64,000 nucleotides of DNA. Source: G965214625 sp965214625. Lineage in GTDB: Bacteria > Pseudomonadota > Gammaproteobacteria > Arenicellales > Poriferihabitantaceae. This document shows, in pieces, positions 45,424 through 54,193 of the stretch. Below the pieces are notes generated by a model, which saw only the letters and a program-made list of their open reading frames with translations, did not search any database and had not been told where the DNA came from. The translations under genes and the position numbers were made by a program. Every line of letters starts with the position of its first letter. The first letter of the stretch is position 1. The stretch covers positions 1,674,001 through 1,738,000 of the forward strand of contig OZ243962.1 in assembly GCA_965214625.1 (NCBI GenBank), in the 5' to 3' direction.

Positions 45424-46367
45424 TGCGAGGACAAAGTGAGCATATTGGGCTTTTCGTCAAGTCAGCACTCTTCACTATTGTTGTACATGGTTGTTTGATC
45501 GCAGTATCAGTGGCGAGTTTTTGGTGGCCATATTACGATGAAAAAAAAATCAAACGAGGGAGTGTCAAGCCAATTCAAGTACAAGTAGTGTCTGAAACGA
45601 ACGCAGATGATGTGGTTGATCAACAACAGCAGAAACAGAAAGATGAGCAAGACGAAACGGCCAAGGCAGCTGAATCTTTGATACAAAGACAAAAGGAGGC
45701 CGAGGAGAAGAAACGGAAGGAGGCCGAGCAGAAGAAGAAGCTGGCCGAGGAGAAGAAACGGAAGGAGGCCGAGCAGAAGAAGCTGGCTGAGGAGAAGAAG
45801 CGGAAGGAGGCCGAGCAGAAGAAGAAGCTGGCTGAGGAGAAGAAACGGAAGGAGGTCGAGCAGAAGAAGAAGCTGGCTGAGGAGAAGAAACGGAAGGAGG
45901 CCGAACAGAAGAAGAAGCTGGCCGAGGAGAAGAAGCGGAAGGAGGCTGAACAGAAGAAGAAGCTGGCCGAGGAGAAGAAGCTAGCTGAGGAGAAGAAACG
46001 GAAGGAGATTGAACTCAGGAGAAAATTAGCACAAGAACTGGCTATTCAAGAAAGAACCAAGACGGAGCAGGAAGCAAGGACGGCACTGAATGCGTTTGTT
46101 GATAAAATAAGCACCAAGGTTGAGAGGAATTGGAGACGTCGCAATCTAAAGAACAATAGGGGTTTAACTGCCACTGTTATGGTCAAGGTGTCGCCAACTG
46201 GTGAGGTCATTTCAGCGAGAGTGGTAAAAAGTAGTGGAAATAGTGCATTTGATCAATCCGCGGAAACAGCAGTTAAACGAGCATCACCGCTGCCTTTCCC
46301 CGCTAATTCGAAATATTATCAATATATTAATGAGTTTCATTTCAACTTTAATCCAGACGATGTTTGA
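45423..46367 (+). CDS. tolA: Tol-Pal tether protein TolA
   Basis: Energy-transducing protein reaching from inner to outer membrane, 314 aa. N-terminal membrane helix (SALFTIVVHGCLIAVSVASFW), a long charged helical domain II built from near-identical 15-residue units rich in Lys and Glu, and a C-terminal globular domain III (ATVMVKVSPTGEVISARVVKSSGNSAFDQSAETAVKRASP). It ends in the normal TolA/TonB-like beta domain. The final 8 bases overlap tolB. Confidence 0.94.
   Translation: MRGQSEHIGLFVKSALFTIVVHGCLIAVSVASFWWPYYDEKKIKRGSVKPIQVQVVSETNADDVVDQQQQKQKDEQDETAKAAESLIQRQKEAEEKKRKEAEQKKKLAEEKKRKEAEQKKLAEEKKRKEAEQKKKLAEEKKRKEVEQKKKLAEEKKRKEAEQKKKLAEEKKRKEAEQKKKLAEEKKLAEEKKRKEIELRRKLAQELAIQERTKTEQEARTALNAFVDKISTKVERNWRRRNLKNNRGLTATVMVKVSPTGEVISARVVKSSGNSAFDQSAETAVKRASPLPFPANSKYYQYINEFHFNFNPDDV
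45699..46009 (+). repeat. 45-bp tandem repeat array inside tolA
   Basis: Six to seven tandem units of about 45 bp coding AEEKKRKEAEQKKKL; one unit is 42 bp (one Lys fewer), and the last is disrupted by a short KLAEEKK duplication. The nucleotide copies are nearly identical apart from synonymous changes (gag/gaa, gcc/gct), so slippage or recombination may change the unit number and thus the length of the TolA helical rod. Confidence 0.9.
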
Positions 46368-47682
46368 CGTTGCCACCAATTTCAGAAGTCGACTAACTAT
46401 TGCTCTGATGGCGTGTTTGTTGATGGTTTCTATGCATGCGCAAGCTGTAATAACGATAGAGGTAAAAGAGGGGAAAGTCACTAAAATCCCGATTGCGGTT
46501 GTTCCCTTCTCAATGATAGGCGTATCTCCCAATATGGACCAACCAGCAGATGTTATAGAAAATGACCTGAGTACTACCGGACGATTTGATTTAATACCTC
46601 GAGAAAGTTTTCTTGGCAGTCCCCATGACCTTGTCTCCGTGAAATACAAAGACTGGAGGCTGATCAAAACAGAAGCACTGATAGTGGGGAAAGTGATTCA
46701 ATTAGGCAACGGTCAACACGAAGTGCGATTTCGGCTTATTGACATATACCGAGAAAAACAGTTGGCAGGACGAAAATTTGTCGTTCCTGAGAATAAATTA
46801 CGTAAAGTATCGCATCAGATCAGTGATGAAATTTATAAATTACTCACAGGGGAAATAGGAGCCTTTGATACTAAAATTGCATATGTCATGCTGGACGGAA
46901 AAACCCCGAATTTACGTTATCATTTAAAAATCGCTGATTCAGATGGGCATGGCGCGATGACAGTATTAGAGTCGACACAGCCGATCCTTTCCCCGGCGTG
47001 GTCTCCAGAGGGCAATCGTTTGGCATACGTGTCTTTTGAGAAGAGACGGTCAATGATCTTCATACAAGACATCGCATCTGCCAAACGGGACAGAATTGCG
47101 GATTATGAGGGTATCAATAGTGCCCCTGCCTGGTCTCCTGATGGGCGACAGTTGGCGGTCACTTTGTCAAAAGATGGTAACCCTGATATTTATATTTATG
47201 ACTTGAGGACTGCGAAGTTAACGCGTCTGACTCGAAATCATGCAATTGATACAGAGCCAACGTGGTCACCGGATGGGAAAATGATTGTTTTTACATCAGG
47301 AAGATCGGGAAATCCCCAGATATATCGGATACCCGTGCGAGGCGGTAAGCCACAGCGTTTAACTCATGATGGGGAGTACAATGCAGGCCCGTCATATTCG
47401 CCGGATGGGCGTAGTATTGCGCTGATAACCAACCAAGGAAATGGATTTAAAGTTGGGTTATACTCACTAGATAATAAATCAGTACGTGAGTTGACTGATT
47501 CGCGACAAGACGAGTCACCCACATTTGCACCTAACGGGGAGACGATTATGTATGCCACTAAAGTTGGTGGAAGAAATTTACTTGCTACTATTTCTGTTGA
47601 TGGTCAGGTTCAGCAAAACCTTAGATATCAGGAAGGCTCTATTAGGGAACCAGCTTGGTCACCATTCAATCGCAATCCATAA
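46360..47682 (+). CDS. tolB: Tol-Pal periplasmic beta-propeller TolB
   Basis: Periplasmic protein of 440 aa. A signal peptide (LTIALMACLLMVSMHAQA) is followed by the D1 domain (PIAVVPFSM) and a six-bladed propeller with repeated SPAWSPEGNRLAYVSFEKRR, SAPAWSPDGRQLAVTLSKDG, PTWSPDGKMIVFTSGRSG, GPSYSPDGRSIALITNQG and PTFAPNGETIMYATKVGG units. It cycles between TolA and Pal. The frame is open 42 codons upstream, but ATG 46360 precedes the signal peptide and overlaps the tolA end. Confidence 0.96.
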   Translation: MFDVATNFRSRLTIALMACLLMVSMHAQAVITIEVKEGKVTKIPIAVVPFSMIGVSPNMDQPADVIENDLSTTGRFDLIPRESFLGSPHDLVSVKYKDWRLIKTEALIVGKVIQLGNGQHEVRFRLIDIYREKQLAGRKFVVPENKLRKVSHQISDEIYKLLTGEIGAFDTKIAYVMLDGKTPNLRYHLKIADSDGHGAMTVLESTQPILSPAWSPEGNRLAYVSFEKRRSMIFIQDIASAKRDRIADYEGINSAPAWSPDGRQLAVTLSKDGNPDIYIYDLRTAKLTRLTRNHAIDTEPTWSPDGKMIVFTSGRSGNPQIYRIPVRGGKPQRLTHDGEYNAGPSYSPDGRSIALITNQGNGFKVGLYSLDNKSVRELTDSRQDESPTFAPNGETIMYATKVGGRNLLATISVDGQVQQNLRYQEGSIREPAWSPFNRNP

Positions 47683-47699
47683 AGCTATAGGGGAAAACC

Positions 47700-48248
47700 A
47701 TGTATATTTTTAGAGCTTACTTACTTGTTATCTTTACCAGTGTTGCTTTGGTTGCTTGTGGCGGGAAGCAAGCTGTTGATAGCAATGCAGCCGTTGAGCC
47801 AGCAGATGATACTGGAGATGAAACAAGCATAACCGGATTGCTTGAGGTGGGTTCTACTGAAAGTACCACATTGGATACAGTTGAGGGATCTGATGGTGTG
47901 GAAAATGACGGCAATATCCTAAGCAATACCGTCATTTACTTCGAATATGATAGCAGTATATTGACGGAAGAGGGCAAAGCAATTGTGCAGGCCCATGCAC
48001 AGTACTTAAATTCAACTAATGATGTGAGTGTTATTTTAGAGGGACACGCCGATGAAAGGGGAACCCGGGAATACAATTTGGCTTTGGGCGAAGAGCGGGC
48101 CAAAGCCGTTGCCGATATGCTGCAAACTCAAAGTGTCAGTGTTGATCGTATACAAACGGTATCTTATGGGGAGGAACGCCCCGTTTCCTTGGGAAGTGAT
48201 GAGAATGCTTGGCAACTGAACAGACGTGTGGAAATTTTATACCAGTAA
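47700..48248 (+). CDS. pal: peptidoglycan-associated lipoprotein
   Basis: Outer-membrane lipoprotein, 182 aa. A lipobox VALVACGGK gives the lipidated Cys. After an acidic Asp/Glu/Thr-rich linker of about 50 residues, longer than in E. coli, comes the OmpA-like peptidoglycan-binding domain: VIYFEYDSSILTEEG, LEGHADERGTREYNLALGE and RRVEILYQ. It starts 17 bases after tolB. Confidence 0.95.
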   Translation: MYIFRAYLLVIFTSVALVACGGKQAVDSNAAVEPADDTGDETSITGLLEVGSTESTTLDTVEGSDGVENDGNILSNTVIYFEYDSSILTEEGKAIVQAHAQYLNSTNDVSVILEGHADERGTREYNLALGEERAKAVADMLQTQSVSVDRIQTVSYGEERPVSLGSDENAWQLNRRVEILYQ

Positions 48249-48304
48249 AATTTGAGCATCTGGCAGAACCGCTAGTTCCCATTTGGCTTGTATAGTGGAC
48301 TATA

Positions 48305-48538
48305 GTGAAATCTCAAATGAATATGAAGGGTTTATGCGCTCCGATTCGCAAAGGGCCCGAGTGTGCCATCTGGGTCGACATGGATAAAGGGTATCCGGGG
48401 AGAGGGCGTGTTCTAAGGGATATCCACAGTATTAGGAAAGCGAGACAAGGCGAAGTGTTCAGGATGTGCTCGAATGAAATATTTGCTCGATTTTGTCGAG
48501 ATAGATTGAATGGATACAGAGTGGTTTCAGCATCGTAG
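48305..48538 (+). CDS. small hypothetical ORF in the pal-cpoB space
   Basis: A 77-codon frame (MKSQMNMKGLCAPIRKGPE...) in the 414-base gap between pal and cpoB, which are normally adjacent. It has no recognised domain, no strong ribosome site and a mix of basic and Cys residues that does not resemble known small proteins. A TATAGTGGACTATAGTG direct repeat lies just upstream. It may be a chance frame in an inserted fragment. Confidence 0.25.
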   Translation: MKSQMNMKGLCAPIRKGPECAIWVDMDKGYPGRGRVLRDIHSIRKARQGEVFRMCSNEIFARFCRDRLNGYRVVSAS

Positions 48539-48662
48539 GTGCTGTGTGAAACGGGTTAAGTGTTTCGACCGGATGGTCAAAATGTCTGGTAGTTCTGATG
48601 GGACAAAGTCTGCGGATAGGGACACCGACAGATGCAAAGCATAATGGTTACGTGAACATATT

Positions 48663-49556
48663 ATGTGGAGTTCGTTCATGTATATAATTTTCAACAGGAA
48701 AGTCTATTTTGGTGTGGTTGTTATAGCGACCATGCTGTTGACTGCTTGTCAAACTACGCCGGCACCACCACCGGAGGTGGCCGAAATCGAATCTGAACTC
48801 CAGCCTCAGCAAAATACAGAAGCGATTCGTGCGCTATCGGAAATAATAGAATTAAAGGTGGAGTTAAAACTGTTAAGAAATTCTATTGAGGAATTGCAGT
48901 TCGAATCTGAGAACACTAGAAAACGACAGCAAGATTTATCTCAGGATTTAGATAGGCGATTATCAAGCCTTGAACAAAACCAACAGGCTCTTATGACGGC
49001 TGTCGAAGAGGACAAAACCAACGAAAATAATAATGCAGTGACAGATGATACGGAGGCAGTTCAAGTAGATGACAGCCTAAGTGCTGGAATAACAGACGAT
49101 GGCACACAAGACCTGGATACAAATACGATAGAAACAACTGTACAACCTGCCGAATCAACAGCTGTTTCAGTGGAAGAACAGCAGGTATATGATTCGGCTT
49201 TTGAACTCCTTAAGCAGAGTCGTTATGAAGATGCGATCAGTATGTTTCAAAGTCTCTCTACTCGGTGGCCACAAAGCGAGTTAGCAGATGATGCCTATTA
49301 TTGGATGTCAGAGGCAAGATATGTAAATAGAGAGTTTGAGGTTGCACTGAACGGATTTAGGACAGTAGTTACTCAATATGCTGATAGCCAGCGGGTGCCT
49401 GAGGCATTGCTCAAGATTGGTTATATTCAATATGATATTGGGGCGTACACAGAAGCAGCAGATACCTTTCGGGAGATCTTGACACGGTTCCCAGGCCACC
49501 AAGTAACGGTGTCTGCGCAGACTAGATTAAGAAGAATAGAACAGACCATTCAATAG
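48663..49556 (+). CDS. cpoB: cell-division coordinator CpoB (YbgF), lipoprotein form
   Basis: Tol-Pal-associated protein with an N-terminal coiled coil and C-terminal TPR repeats, 297 aa. The TPR part (YDSAFELLKQSRYEDAISMF, then SELADDAYYWMSEARYVNRE, and RVPEALLKIGYIQYDIGAYTEAADTF) is standard for CpoB, which tunes PBP1B and Tol function. The N-terminus reads VVVIATMLLTACQTTP, a lipobox with Cys, whereas E. coli CpoB is a soluble periplasmic protein. A long acidic low-complexity linker follows the coiled coil. ATG 48678 is a possible alternative start. Confidence 0.9.
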   Translation: MWSSFMYIIFNRKVYFGVVVIATMLLTACQTTPAPPPEVAEIESELQPQQNTEAIRALSEIIELKVELKLLRNSIEELQFESENTRKRQQDLSQDLDRRLSSLEQNQQALMTAVEEDKTNENNNAVTDDTEAVQVDDSLSAGITDDGTQDLDTNTIETTVQPAESTAVSVEEQQVYDSAFELLKQSRYEDAISMFQSLSTRWPQSELADDAYYWMSEARYVNREFEVALNGFRTVVTQYADSQRVPEALLKIGYIQYDIGAYTEAADTFREILTRFPGHQVTVSAQTRLRRIEQTIQ

Positions 49557-49678
49557 TAAATCAAACTGTATTTTTAGGAGAGATGCGGAAATATTCTATA
49601 GATTGATTTCAATTTGACATAAGTAAATCATATCTGGATAATCGCCCCTCCGCTAAGAGGACCAAAAAACTAAAATAG

Positions 49679-49754
49679 GGGGCGTTAGCTCAGTTGGTAG
49701 AGCATCTGACTTTTAATCAGGTGGTCACAGGTTCGAATCCTGTACGCCCCACCA
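49679..49754 (+). tRNA. tRNA-Lys (anticodon UUU)
   Basis: A 76-base gene including encoded CCA. Acceptor strands GGGGCGT/ACGCCCC pair over 7 bp, D-arm GCTC...GAGC, anticodon stem CTGA/TCAG around the loop with TTT, and T-arm with GGTTCGAATCC are all intact. It follows cpoB, as in other gammaproteobacteria, and is the probable integration site of the island to its right: a tyrosine recombinase gene begins 245 bases downstream. Confidence 0.97.
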
Positions 49755-49922
49755 CCAAGCTCATTCGATTCATGCTGGTCCAAGGCAGCGGAACATCGTT
49801 TGCCTGACCCCGATCACTTACAACAACATCTCTCGAACAAACATCCCGAACAACAAGAAATACGCCTTTCCCCTTTTATTTTACCAATTGATTTACCAAT
49901 GCAATGCTTTTTGACTAAGCTT

Positions 49923-49956
49923 TGTCGGCGCAATTCTGTAATGTCCTCTTTTAGCA
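49923..49956. repeat. solitary end of the ISNCY-type element (copy 1)
   Basis: About 34 bases, TGTCGGCGCAATTCTG followed by TAATGTCCTCTTTTAGCA, matching the left terminal repeat at 51034 with two differences. No transposase follows here, so it is an isolated end. It flanks the recombinase gene on its tRNA side. Confidence 0.8.
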
Positions 49957-49998
49957 TGCCGTTGATCAGCTCCCCCGTACTGCCGTCCAAGGGACACC

Positions 49999-50922
49999 TC
50001 ATATGTCTGTCAGCGATGCCACCACATTTCGCTGTTGCGCAATATTCGGTTCGACGTATTGCAGCGTGGTAGACAAGTTGGTATGGCCCAACTGGTGCTG
50101 TATTGCCTTGATCGTTGCCGGCACCACACCGCTGGACAGAATCAGATTATTCACCGACTGGCTGGCATGGGTATGCCTCAGCCGGTGCGCCCCCACCGGT
50201 ATGCCCGTCATATTTGCCAGTTGCTTCAGTCGTTGGGTGAGTTGGTCCGCGGTCAACGCCCGGGTTCGGTAACGATGGTTAAACAGCGTAATGTTGAATA
50301 TTTGCGCCTCAGGGAGCACCGCGCTTCCCAGCACGCTTTCTGTTTTTGTCTTGAGCACTGAAAAACCGGTCAACAGCCGGTCATCCAGTGGAATGTCCCA
50401 TGCCCGTCTTGTTTTCGAGGTGGCTGATGCCAGGCGAATAGTCCGCTTGACATAGTTCAAGTCACCCCATTTCAGGCCCACCAATTGAGCGCGGCGCATG
50501 GCAGTGTAGTAGAAGGTATCAATGACAATGCACCAGAACCAGCGGTCTGCGATGTGTGTGTTTTCCCCGATCAGCTGCTTGTGCCGGCTCAGATCATTGA
50601 GATCGCAGGTCTTCTTGTGGTGACGGACCGCAGCCGGGCGAACCCGCGTAATCGGGTTGTGATCCAGATAACCGCGTAAAACCGCATAATTCAACAGTGC
50701 GCGGATATGCCGACGATAGTTGTTCCAGGTCGCCCCGCTAGCCCGGTCTGTCACCATTTGCCGCCAACGGAGGAAGATGTCTTCGCTCAAGCAATCGATG
50801 TCACCGACCCCGACATCCCGGAGTAATCGCTCCACCACACTCTGATAAGCGACGAGGGTGGCCTTGGCCAGTGGCTGGTTTTGCAGGTATTCTGCCAGGA
50901 GTTGTCTTATGTGCATGCTCAT
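49999..50922 (-). CDS. tyrosine recombinase / integrase
   Basis: Site-specific recombinase of the phage-integrase family, about 307 aa. N-terminal SAM-like DNA-binding domain (LAEYLQNQPLAKATLVAYQSVV) and a catalytic domain with Arg in YYTAMRRAQLVGLKW (about 140), HRLRHTHAS (about 245), LGHTNLSTTLQYV with the His and nucleophile Tyr (about 280-288). All catalytic residues are present. An upstream extension of the frame (to 51018) lacks similarity; MSMHIRQLLAEYLQ is taken as start. It points toward tRNA-Lys, the likely attachment site, and may mobilise the island to the right. Confidence 0.88.
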   Translation of the reverse strand: MSMHIRQLLAEYLQNQPLAKATLVAYQSVVERLLRDVGVGDIDCLSEDIFLRWRQMVTDRASGATWNNYRRHIRALLNYAVLRGYLDHNPITRVRPAAVRHHKKTCDLNDLSRHKQLIGENTHIADRWFWCIVIDTFYYTAMRRAQLVGLKWGDLNYVKRTIRLASATSKTRRAWDIPLDDRLLTGFSVLKTKTESVLGSAVLPEAQIFNITLFNHRYRTRALTADQLTQRLKQLANMTGIPVGAHRLRHTHASQSVNNLILSSGVVPATIKAIQHQLGHTNLSTTLQYVEPNIAQQRNVVASLTDI

Positions 50923-51015
50923 ATCCAATCTACATAACCGGCTATCCCTATTTGGCACGGAACGTCCTAAGCCACACCCCTGGGAGCAGAATCTAATGGA
51001 TTTACCCGGTGAGTG

Positions 51016-51034
51016 CAAGAAGAAGACCGGGTAT
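51016..51034 (+). repeat. 19-bp direct repeat, copy 1
   Basis: CAAGAAGAAGACCGGGTAT directly before the left end of the ISNCY-type element. The same 19 bases occur at 55524-55542 beyond the IS110 pseudogene. It may be a remnant of a sequence broken by insertions, or the end of a larger repeat. Confidence 0.75.
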
Positions 51035-51103
51035 GTCAGCGCAATTCTGTAATGTCGTCTTTTAGCAATTCTAAAATGTCGCCTTTTTCATTGAAGAGGT
51101 GTC

Positions 51104-52399
51104 ATGTTGCAGGAGACGGTTACATTGAGTATGGGGGAGCTGGACCGGGTCTCGGTCATTGAAGCCATTTTGGACCAGCGGCTGCGCTAGCGCGAGGCGG
51201 CCTGTCGGTTGGGGTTGAGTGTTCGCCAGGTCCAGCGTCTGGTACATCGCTATCGTGTCTCCGGTCCTCAGGGGCTGGTGTCGGGTCATCGAGGGAAGAT
51301 CCCGGGGAACACCAAGACGTCCTCGGTGCGTCAGGCCGTGCTGTCGCTGGTGCGGCAACACTACAGTGATTTCGGTCCCACCCTGGCCAGCGAGAAGCTG
51401 CAGCAACAGCATGCCCAATCGATTTCCCGGGAGACGTTGTGCCAATGGCTGATGGCCGAGGGGTTATGGCAGCCGAGGGTGCGCCGTAAGGCCCGGATCC
51501 ATCCACGGCGTCCCCGCCGGCCGGGTTTCGGGGAACGGGTGCAGATCGACGGCTCGCCGCATGACTGGTTCGAGGGCCGGGCCGAACCATGCACCCTGAT
51601 CGTGTTTATTGATGATGCCACCAGCCGATTGATGGCACTGCGGTTTGTTGCGGCCGAGACCACCCGGGCCTACATGGAAACGCTGGGGCAGTATCTCAAT
51701 GAGTATGGTCGTCCGGTCGCGCTGGTCAGCGACCGACACAGTATCTTCCGGGTGAACTATCCGGAACGTGAAGGGGAACTGACGCCGTTTACCCGGGCCC
51801 TCAAGACATTGGATATCGAAGCCATTCATGCCCACAGTCCCCAGGCGAAGGGCCGAGTGGAACGGGCCAACCAGACCCTGCAGGATCGCCTGGTCAAGGA
51901 ACGGCGGCTTCAGGGCATCTCGGATCGGGAGACCGCCAATGCCTTCCTGCCCACGTTTATCGATGCGTACAACGCACGCTTTGCGGTCGAGCCACAAAGC
52001 CCTGTGGATGCCCATCGGCCGGTGCACCACAGCGACGCACAGCGCGCACTGATCGGGTCGTTGCATCATACCCGTACGTTGTCAAAGAACCTGAGCTGCC
52101 AGTTCCATAACCGGGAACGCCAGATCCAGACCGACGGACCGGGCTATACCCTGCGCCGGGCGGTGATTACCGTGTGCGAGGCATTTGATGGTACGTTCAC
52201 CGTGTTGTACAAGGGACAGTCGCTCAAGTACCGTGTCTTGGCCGAAGGGGAGCCTCCGGTCCCGCTGGCGGATGAGAAGCGCGTGGCGGAGGTGGTCACC
52301 CAAGCCAGGGCGAACCAGGGGCGCCGAACCCAATGGAAGCCGCCGGTGGATCATCCGTGGCGGCGTTATCCGGTGACCACCGGGACACCCCCCGGATGA
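51104..52399 (+). pseudogene. ISNCY-family transposase interrupted by an amber codon
   Basis: Transposase frame of 431 codons from ATG 51104, in frame throughout except for TAG at 51188-51190 (codon 29, where relatives have a Gln codon in RLRQREA). The rest is intact: HTH (LGLSVRQVQRLVHRY), DDE core with Asp in VQIDGSPHDWF, Asp in VSDRHSIFRVNYPE and Glu in AKGRVERANQTLQ. A single base change thus separates it from a full gene; without suppression it would be inactive, unless an internal start (for example TTG at 51209) gives a shortened protein. Confidence 0.85.
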
Positions 52400-52426
52400 A
52401 GATCCTGGGCTTGGATCGGTGCTTGC

Positions 52427-52477
52427 CTCTGTGGGTTGGACTCCATTCGCTACGCTCATTTCGTCCAACCCACAGAG
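52427..52477 (+). terminator. 15-bp perfect hairpin at the 3' end of the transposase
   Basis: CTCTGTGGGTTGGAC pairs with GTCCAACCCACAGAG around a 21-base loop containing TTCGCTACGCTC. It lies 28 bases after the transposase stop codon. The T-run after the stem is poor, so it may protect RNA or act as a barrier rather than as a classic terminator. Similar hairpins are common repeats in gammaproteobacteria. Confidence 0.6.
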
Positions 52478-52523
52478 CCATTCCTTATAAAATAAAAGAG
52501 GACATCTTAGAATTGCGTTGACA

Positions 52524-52800
52524 CATTTTTGAGTCTCTGAAGGCGCACCACCACATCCCCGTTTATAGGTTTTTACTATCGGTTTCCGGTGTAACAAAGA
52601 CCGGAGTCGGCCTTCGGGCTGTGTGACCTTGGCATGGGATTCGCGGCCCGTGGGGGATTCGGATCAAACAGGATCCCTTGTTCGAGCGCGAGAAACCGTT
52701 GTCGCAATGGATTGTCACGGGATGATTCCATCCGGTCTGGAGATGTGTTCAAGATCATCGTCTCGACTTGCTACAAACCCTATTGCAACCCATGGCCCCC
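52524..52800. other. gap with short frames only
   Basis: About 280 bases between the IS right end and the secreted hypothetical gene. A 60-codon minus-strand frame contains RDNPLRQRFLALEQGILFDP, which looks protein-like but which I cannot assign. A CCCCTCATTTTGA/TCAAAAGGGG hairpin with a following T-run overlaps the stop of the next gene and would terminate plus-strand transcripts. Confidence 0.35.
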
Positions 52801-53409
52801 TCATTTTGAAATCAAAAGGGGTTTTTGACAATGGTACGTTCCATCCCCAAAGGTATGATGAAAATCCCCATGTGTGGTTTCTAAGCGAACTTCTAAAGGT
52901 TGGGATCTAAGATCGTAAATAATCATGACCATTAAATAGCCATCGAGTTCTTTGTTATTGGCAAAATAAAAATCAGCGTCCTCTCTTCCGCCATCTCCCA
53001 TTAAATCCATCGCTGCTTCTTGGCTTTCTAACGCTTCAATGATTTGAGCCACTGACTGCTTGTTCGATCTTAAACTGGCTTTATAAATCCGCAATCTAAA
53101 CTCGGTTGCCCCCGAATAAAACCGACCCGAATAGGATCTGGGGTGGTTGGGATCGATCATCACAGAAGCCGGTGCGGTGCTTACCCCCCCGATCTTCCTT
53201 GGATCGATGACATCAATGGAGATTTGATCTAGAAGGATCACTGTATCAAGGTACTTTTCATTAAACAAATCATATCTTTGACAAGCAAAGCGGACCAAAT
53301 TCTGTTCTGGCTCTTGATCTGTGGCACTGTCTTGAGCCACAACCAGAGGGCTCCATAAAAACAGGGGGAACAAAAGGCGGATAAAAATGTTCAAAACCTT
53401 CCCCACCAC
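52801..53409 (-). CDS. hypothetical secreted protein
   Basis: Unrecognised protein of about 202 aa. From the GTG at 53409 it begins with a likely signal peptide (VVGKVLNIFIRLLFPLFLWSPLVVAQ, cleaved before DSATDQ). The mature part has no known motif; it is mixed alpha/beta in composition, with LDQISIDVIDPRKIGG, ATEFRLRIYKASLR and a Gly/His-rich end (TTHGDFHHTFGDGTYHC). The frame continues 46 codons upstream to 53547, which could be a longer form. Base composition is less GC-rich than the core. It is flanked by mobile-element fragments on both sides. Confidence 0.6.
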   Translation of the reverse strand: MVGKVLNIFIRLLFPLFLWSPLVVAQDSATDQEPEQNLVRFACQRYDLFNEKYLDTVILLDQISIDVIDPRKIGGVSTAPASVMIDPNHPRSYSGRFYSGATEFRLRIYKASLRSNKQSVAQIIEALESQEAAMDLMGDGGREDADFYFANNKELDGYLMVMIIYDLRSQPLEVRLETTHGDFHHTFGDGTYHCQKPLLISK

Positions 53410-53707
53410 TTTCCAACCATCAATGAATCCCACCCCGATAAAAGCGGTAAGACCCTCAACTAAATGAGCGTCTCTTCCACCGACCTGTTTCAGCATGACT
53501 GGCAAAATGATATTAAAATAGTTTATAAAAAAATGCCTTTCTTTCAAGGAAGCTCCCTTTAAAAATCAGGGAGTCGCTTGCAAAACTCCGCATTGGTTCA
53601 GGATTTTCCCTGAATCAGGCGGTTGGTCGAAGTTCTGGCCTGGACCTGGAGCCGCCCCTGCGGTATGTTGATGGTGCTAAACCGCAACATATAAAGAAAA
53701 CGGCCCC

Positions 53708-53768
53708 ATGTCCTTACGTTCGATCCTATCCAATATCTGGACCGGTTTCAAGGGGAACTTTCCCCGGT
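53708..53768 (+). pseudogene. truncated transposase start, cut by an IS end
   Basis: A frame beginning MSLRSILSNIWTGFKGNF, which resembles the first residues of a DDE transposase type that starts MSLRxILxKIWxGFxG. After 20 codons it runs straight into the solitary ISNCY-type end at 53769, so the rest is lost. The assignment is from pattern memory only. Confidence 0.4.
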
Positions 53769-53812
53769 GTCAGCGCAATTCTGTAATGTCGTCTTTTAGC
53801 AATTCTAAAATA
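53769..53812. repeat. solitary end of the ISNCY-type element (copy 3)
   Basis: 44 bases identical to 51034-51077 (TGTCAGCGCAATTCTG through TTTTAGCAATTCTAAAAT). No transposase follows. It interrupts the MSLRSIL frame and lies before the IS110 pseudogene. Confidence 0.88.
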
Positions 53813-54193
53813 ATGGGATGGTCCACCCCCAACCCGGCGGTGACAGGAGCGCATGATGAAACTGGACCCCATAAAGCAGGTCGACCGAGACGAATCGCAC
53901 CGATGGCACGTTGTGGTGGTCGCCCGTCAGTCCGGTGCATTTGTGGACAAGTCCTGCGGACCTGCGCGCCTCCTTCGGACCGGGGGGACAGCCCGTGGAC
54001 AACGCGGTGGCGTTGACCACCGCCTGACCCCACTGGTGCGCGTCTTGCCCACCAGCCCACCGGATCAACCCCCCGCGCCATTGAAAAGCAAAAGCACAAC
54101 AAAGGAGGGGTGGTCATGGTTCCCCTTGTCAGATTCGACTTCGATGAGCCACAACGATCTTATCTTCAAACCATTCACATTGAGGAGTGAACC

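Larger units (their letters stand above)
51034..52523 (+). mobile_element. ISNCY-type insertion sequence
   Basis: Element of about 1.49 kb bounded by inverted ends. The left end begins TGTCAGCGCAATTCTG and the right end, read inward, TGTCAACGCAATTCTA; over 31 bases about 26 match. It carries one transposase frame with an amber codon and a 15-bp perfect hairpin near the right end. Family assignment rests on the transposase (DDE integrase core with the SDRHSIFRVN and KGRVERANQTLQDRL motifs of the ISNCY group). Clear target-site duplications were not found. Confidence 0.75.

Noticed and set aside
49755..49998. A second tRNA or attachment repeat just after tRNA-Lys
   Set aside because: No further cloverleaf or copy of the tRNA 3' end is visible in this stretch.
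51156..51590. Minus-strand frames opposite the transposase
   Set aside because: They are shadows of the transposase frame, whose DDE motifs are clear.
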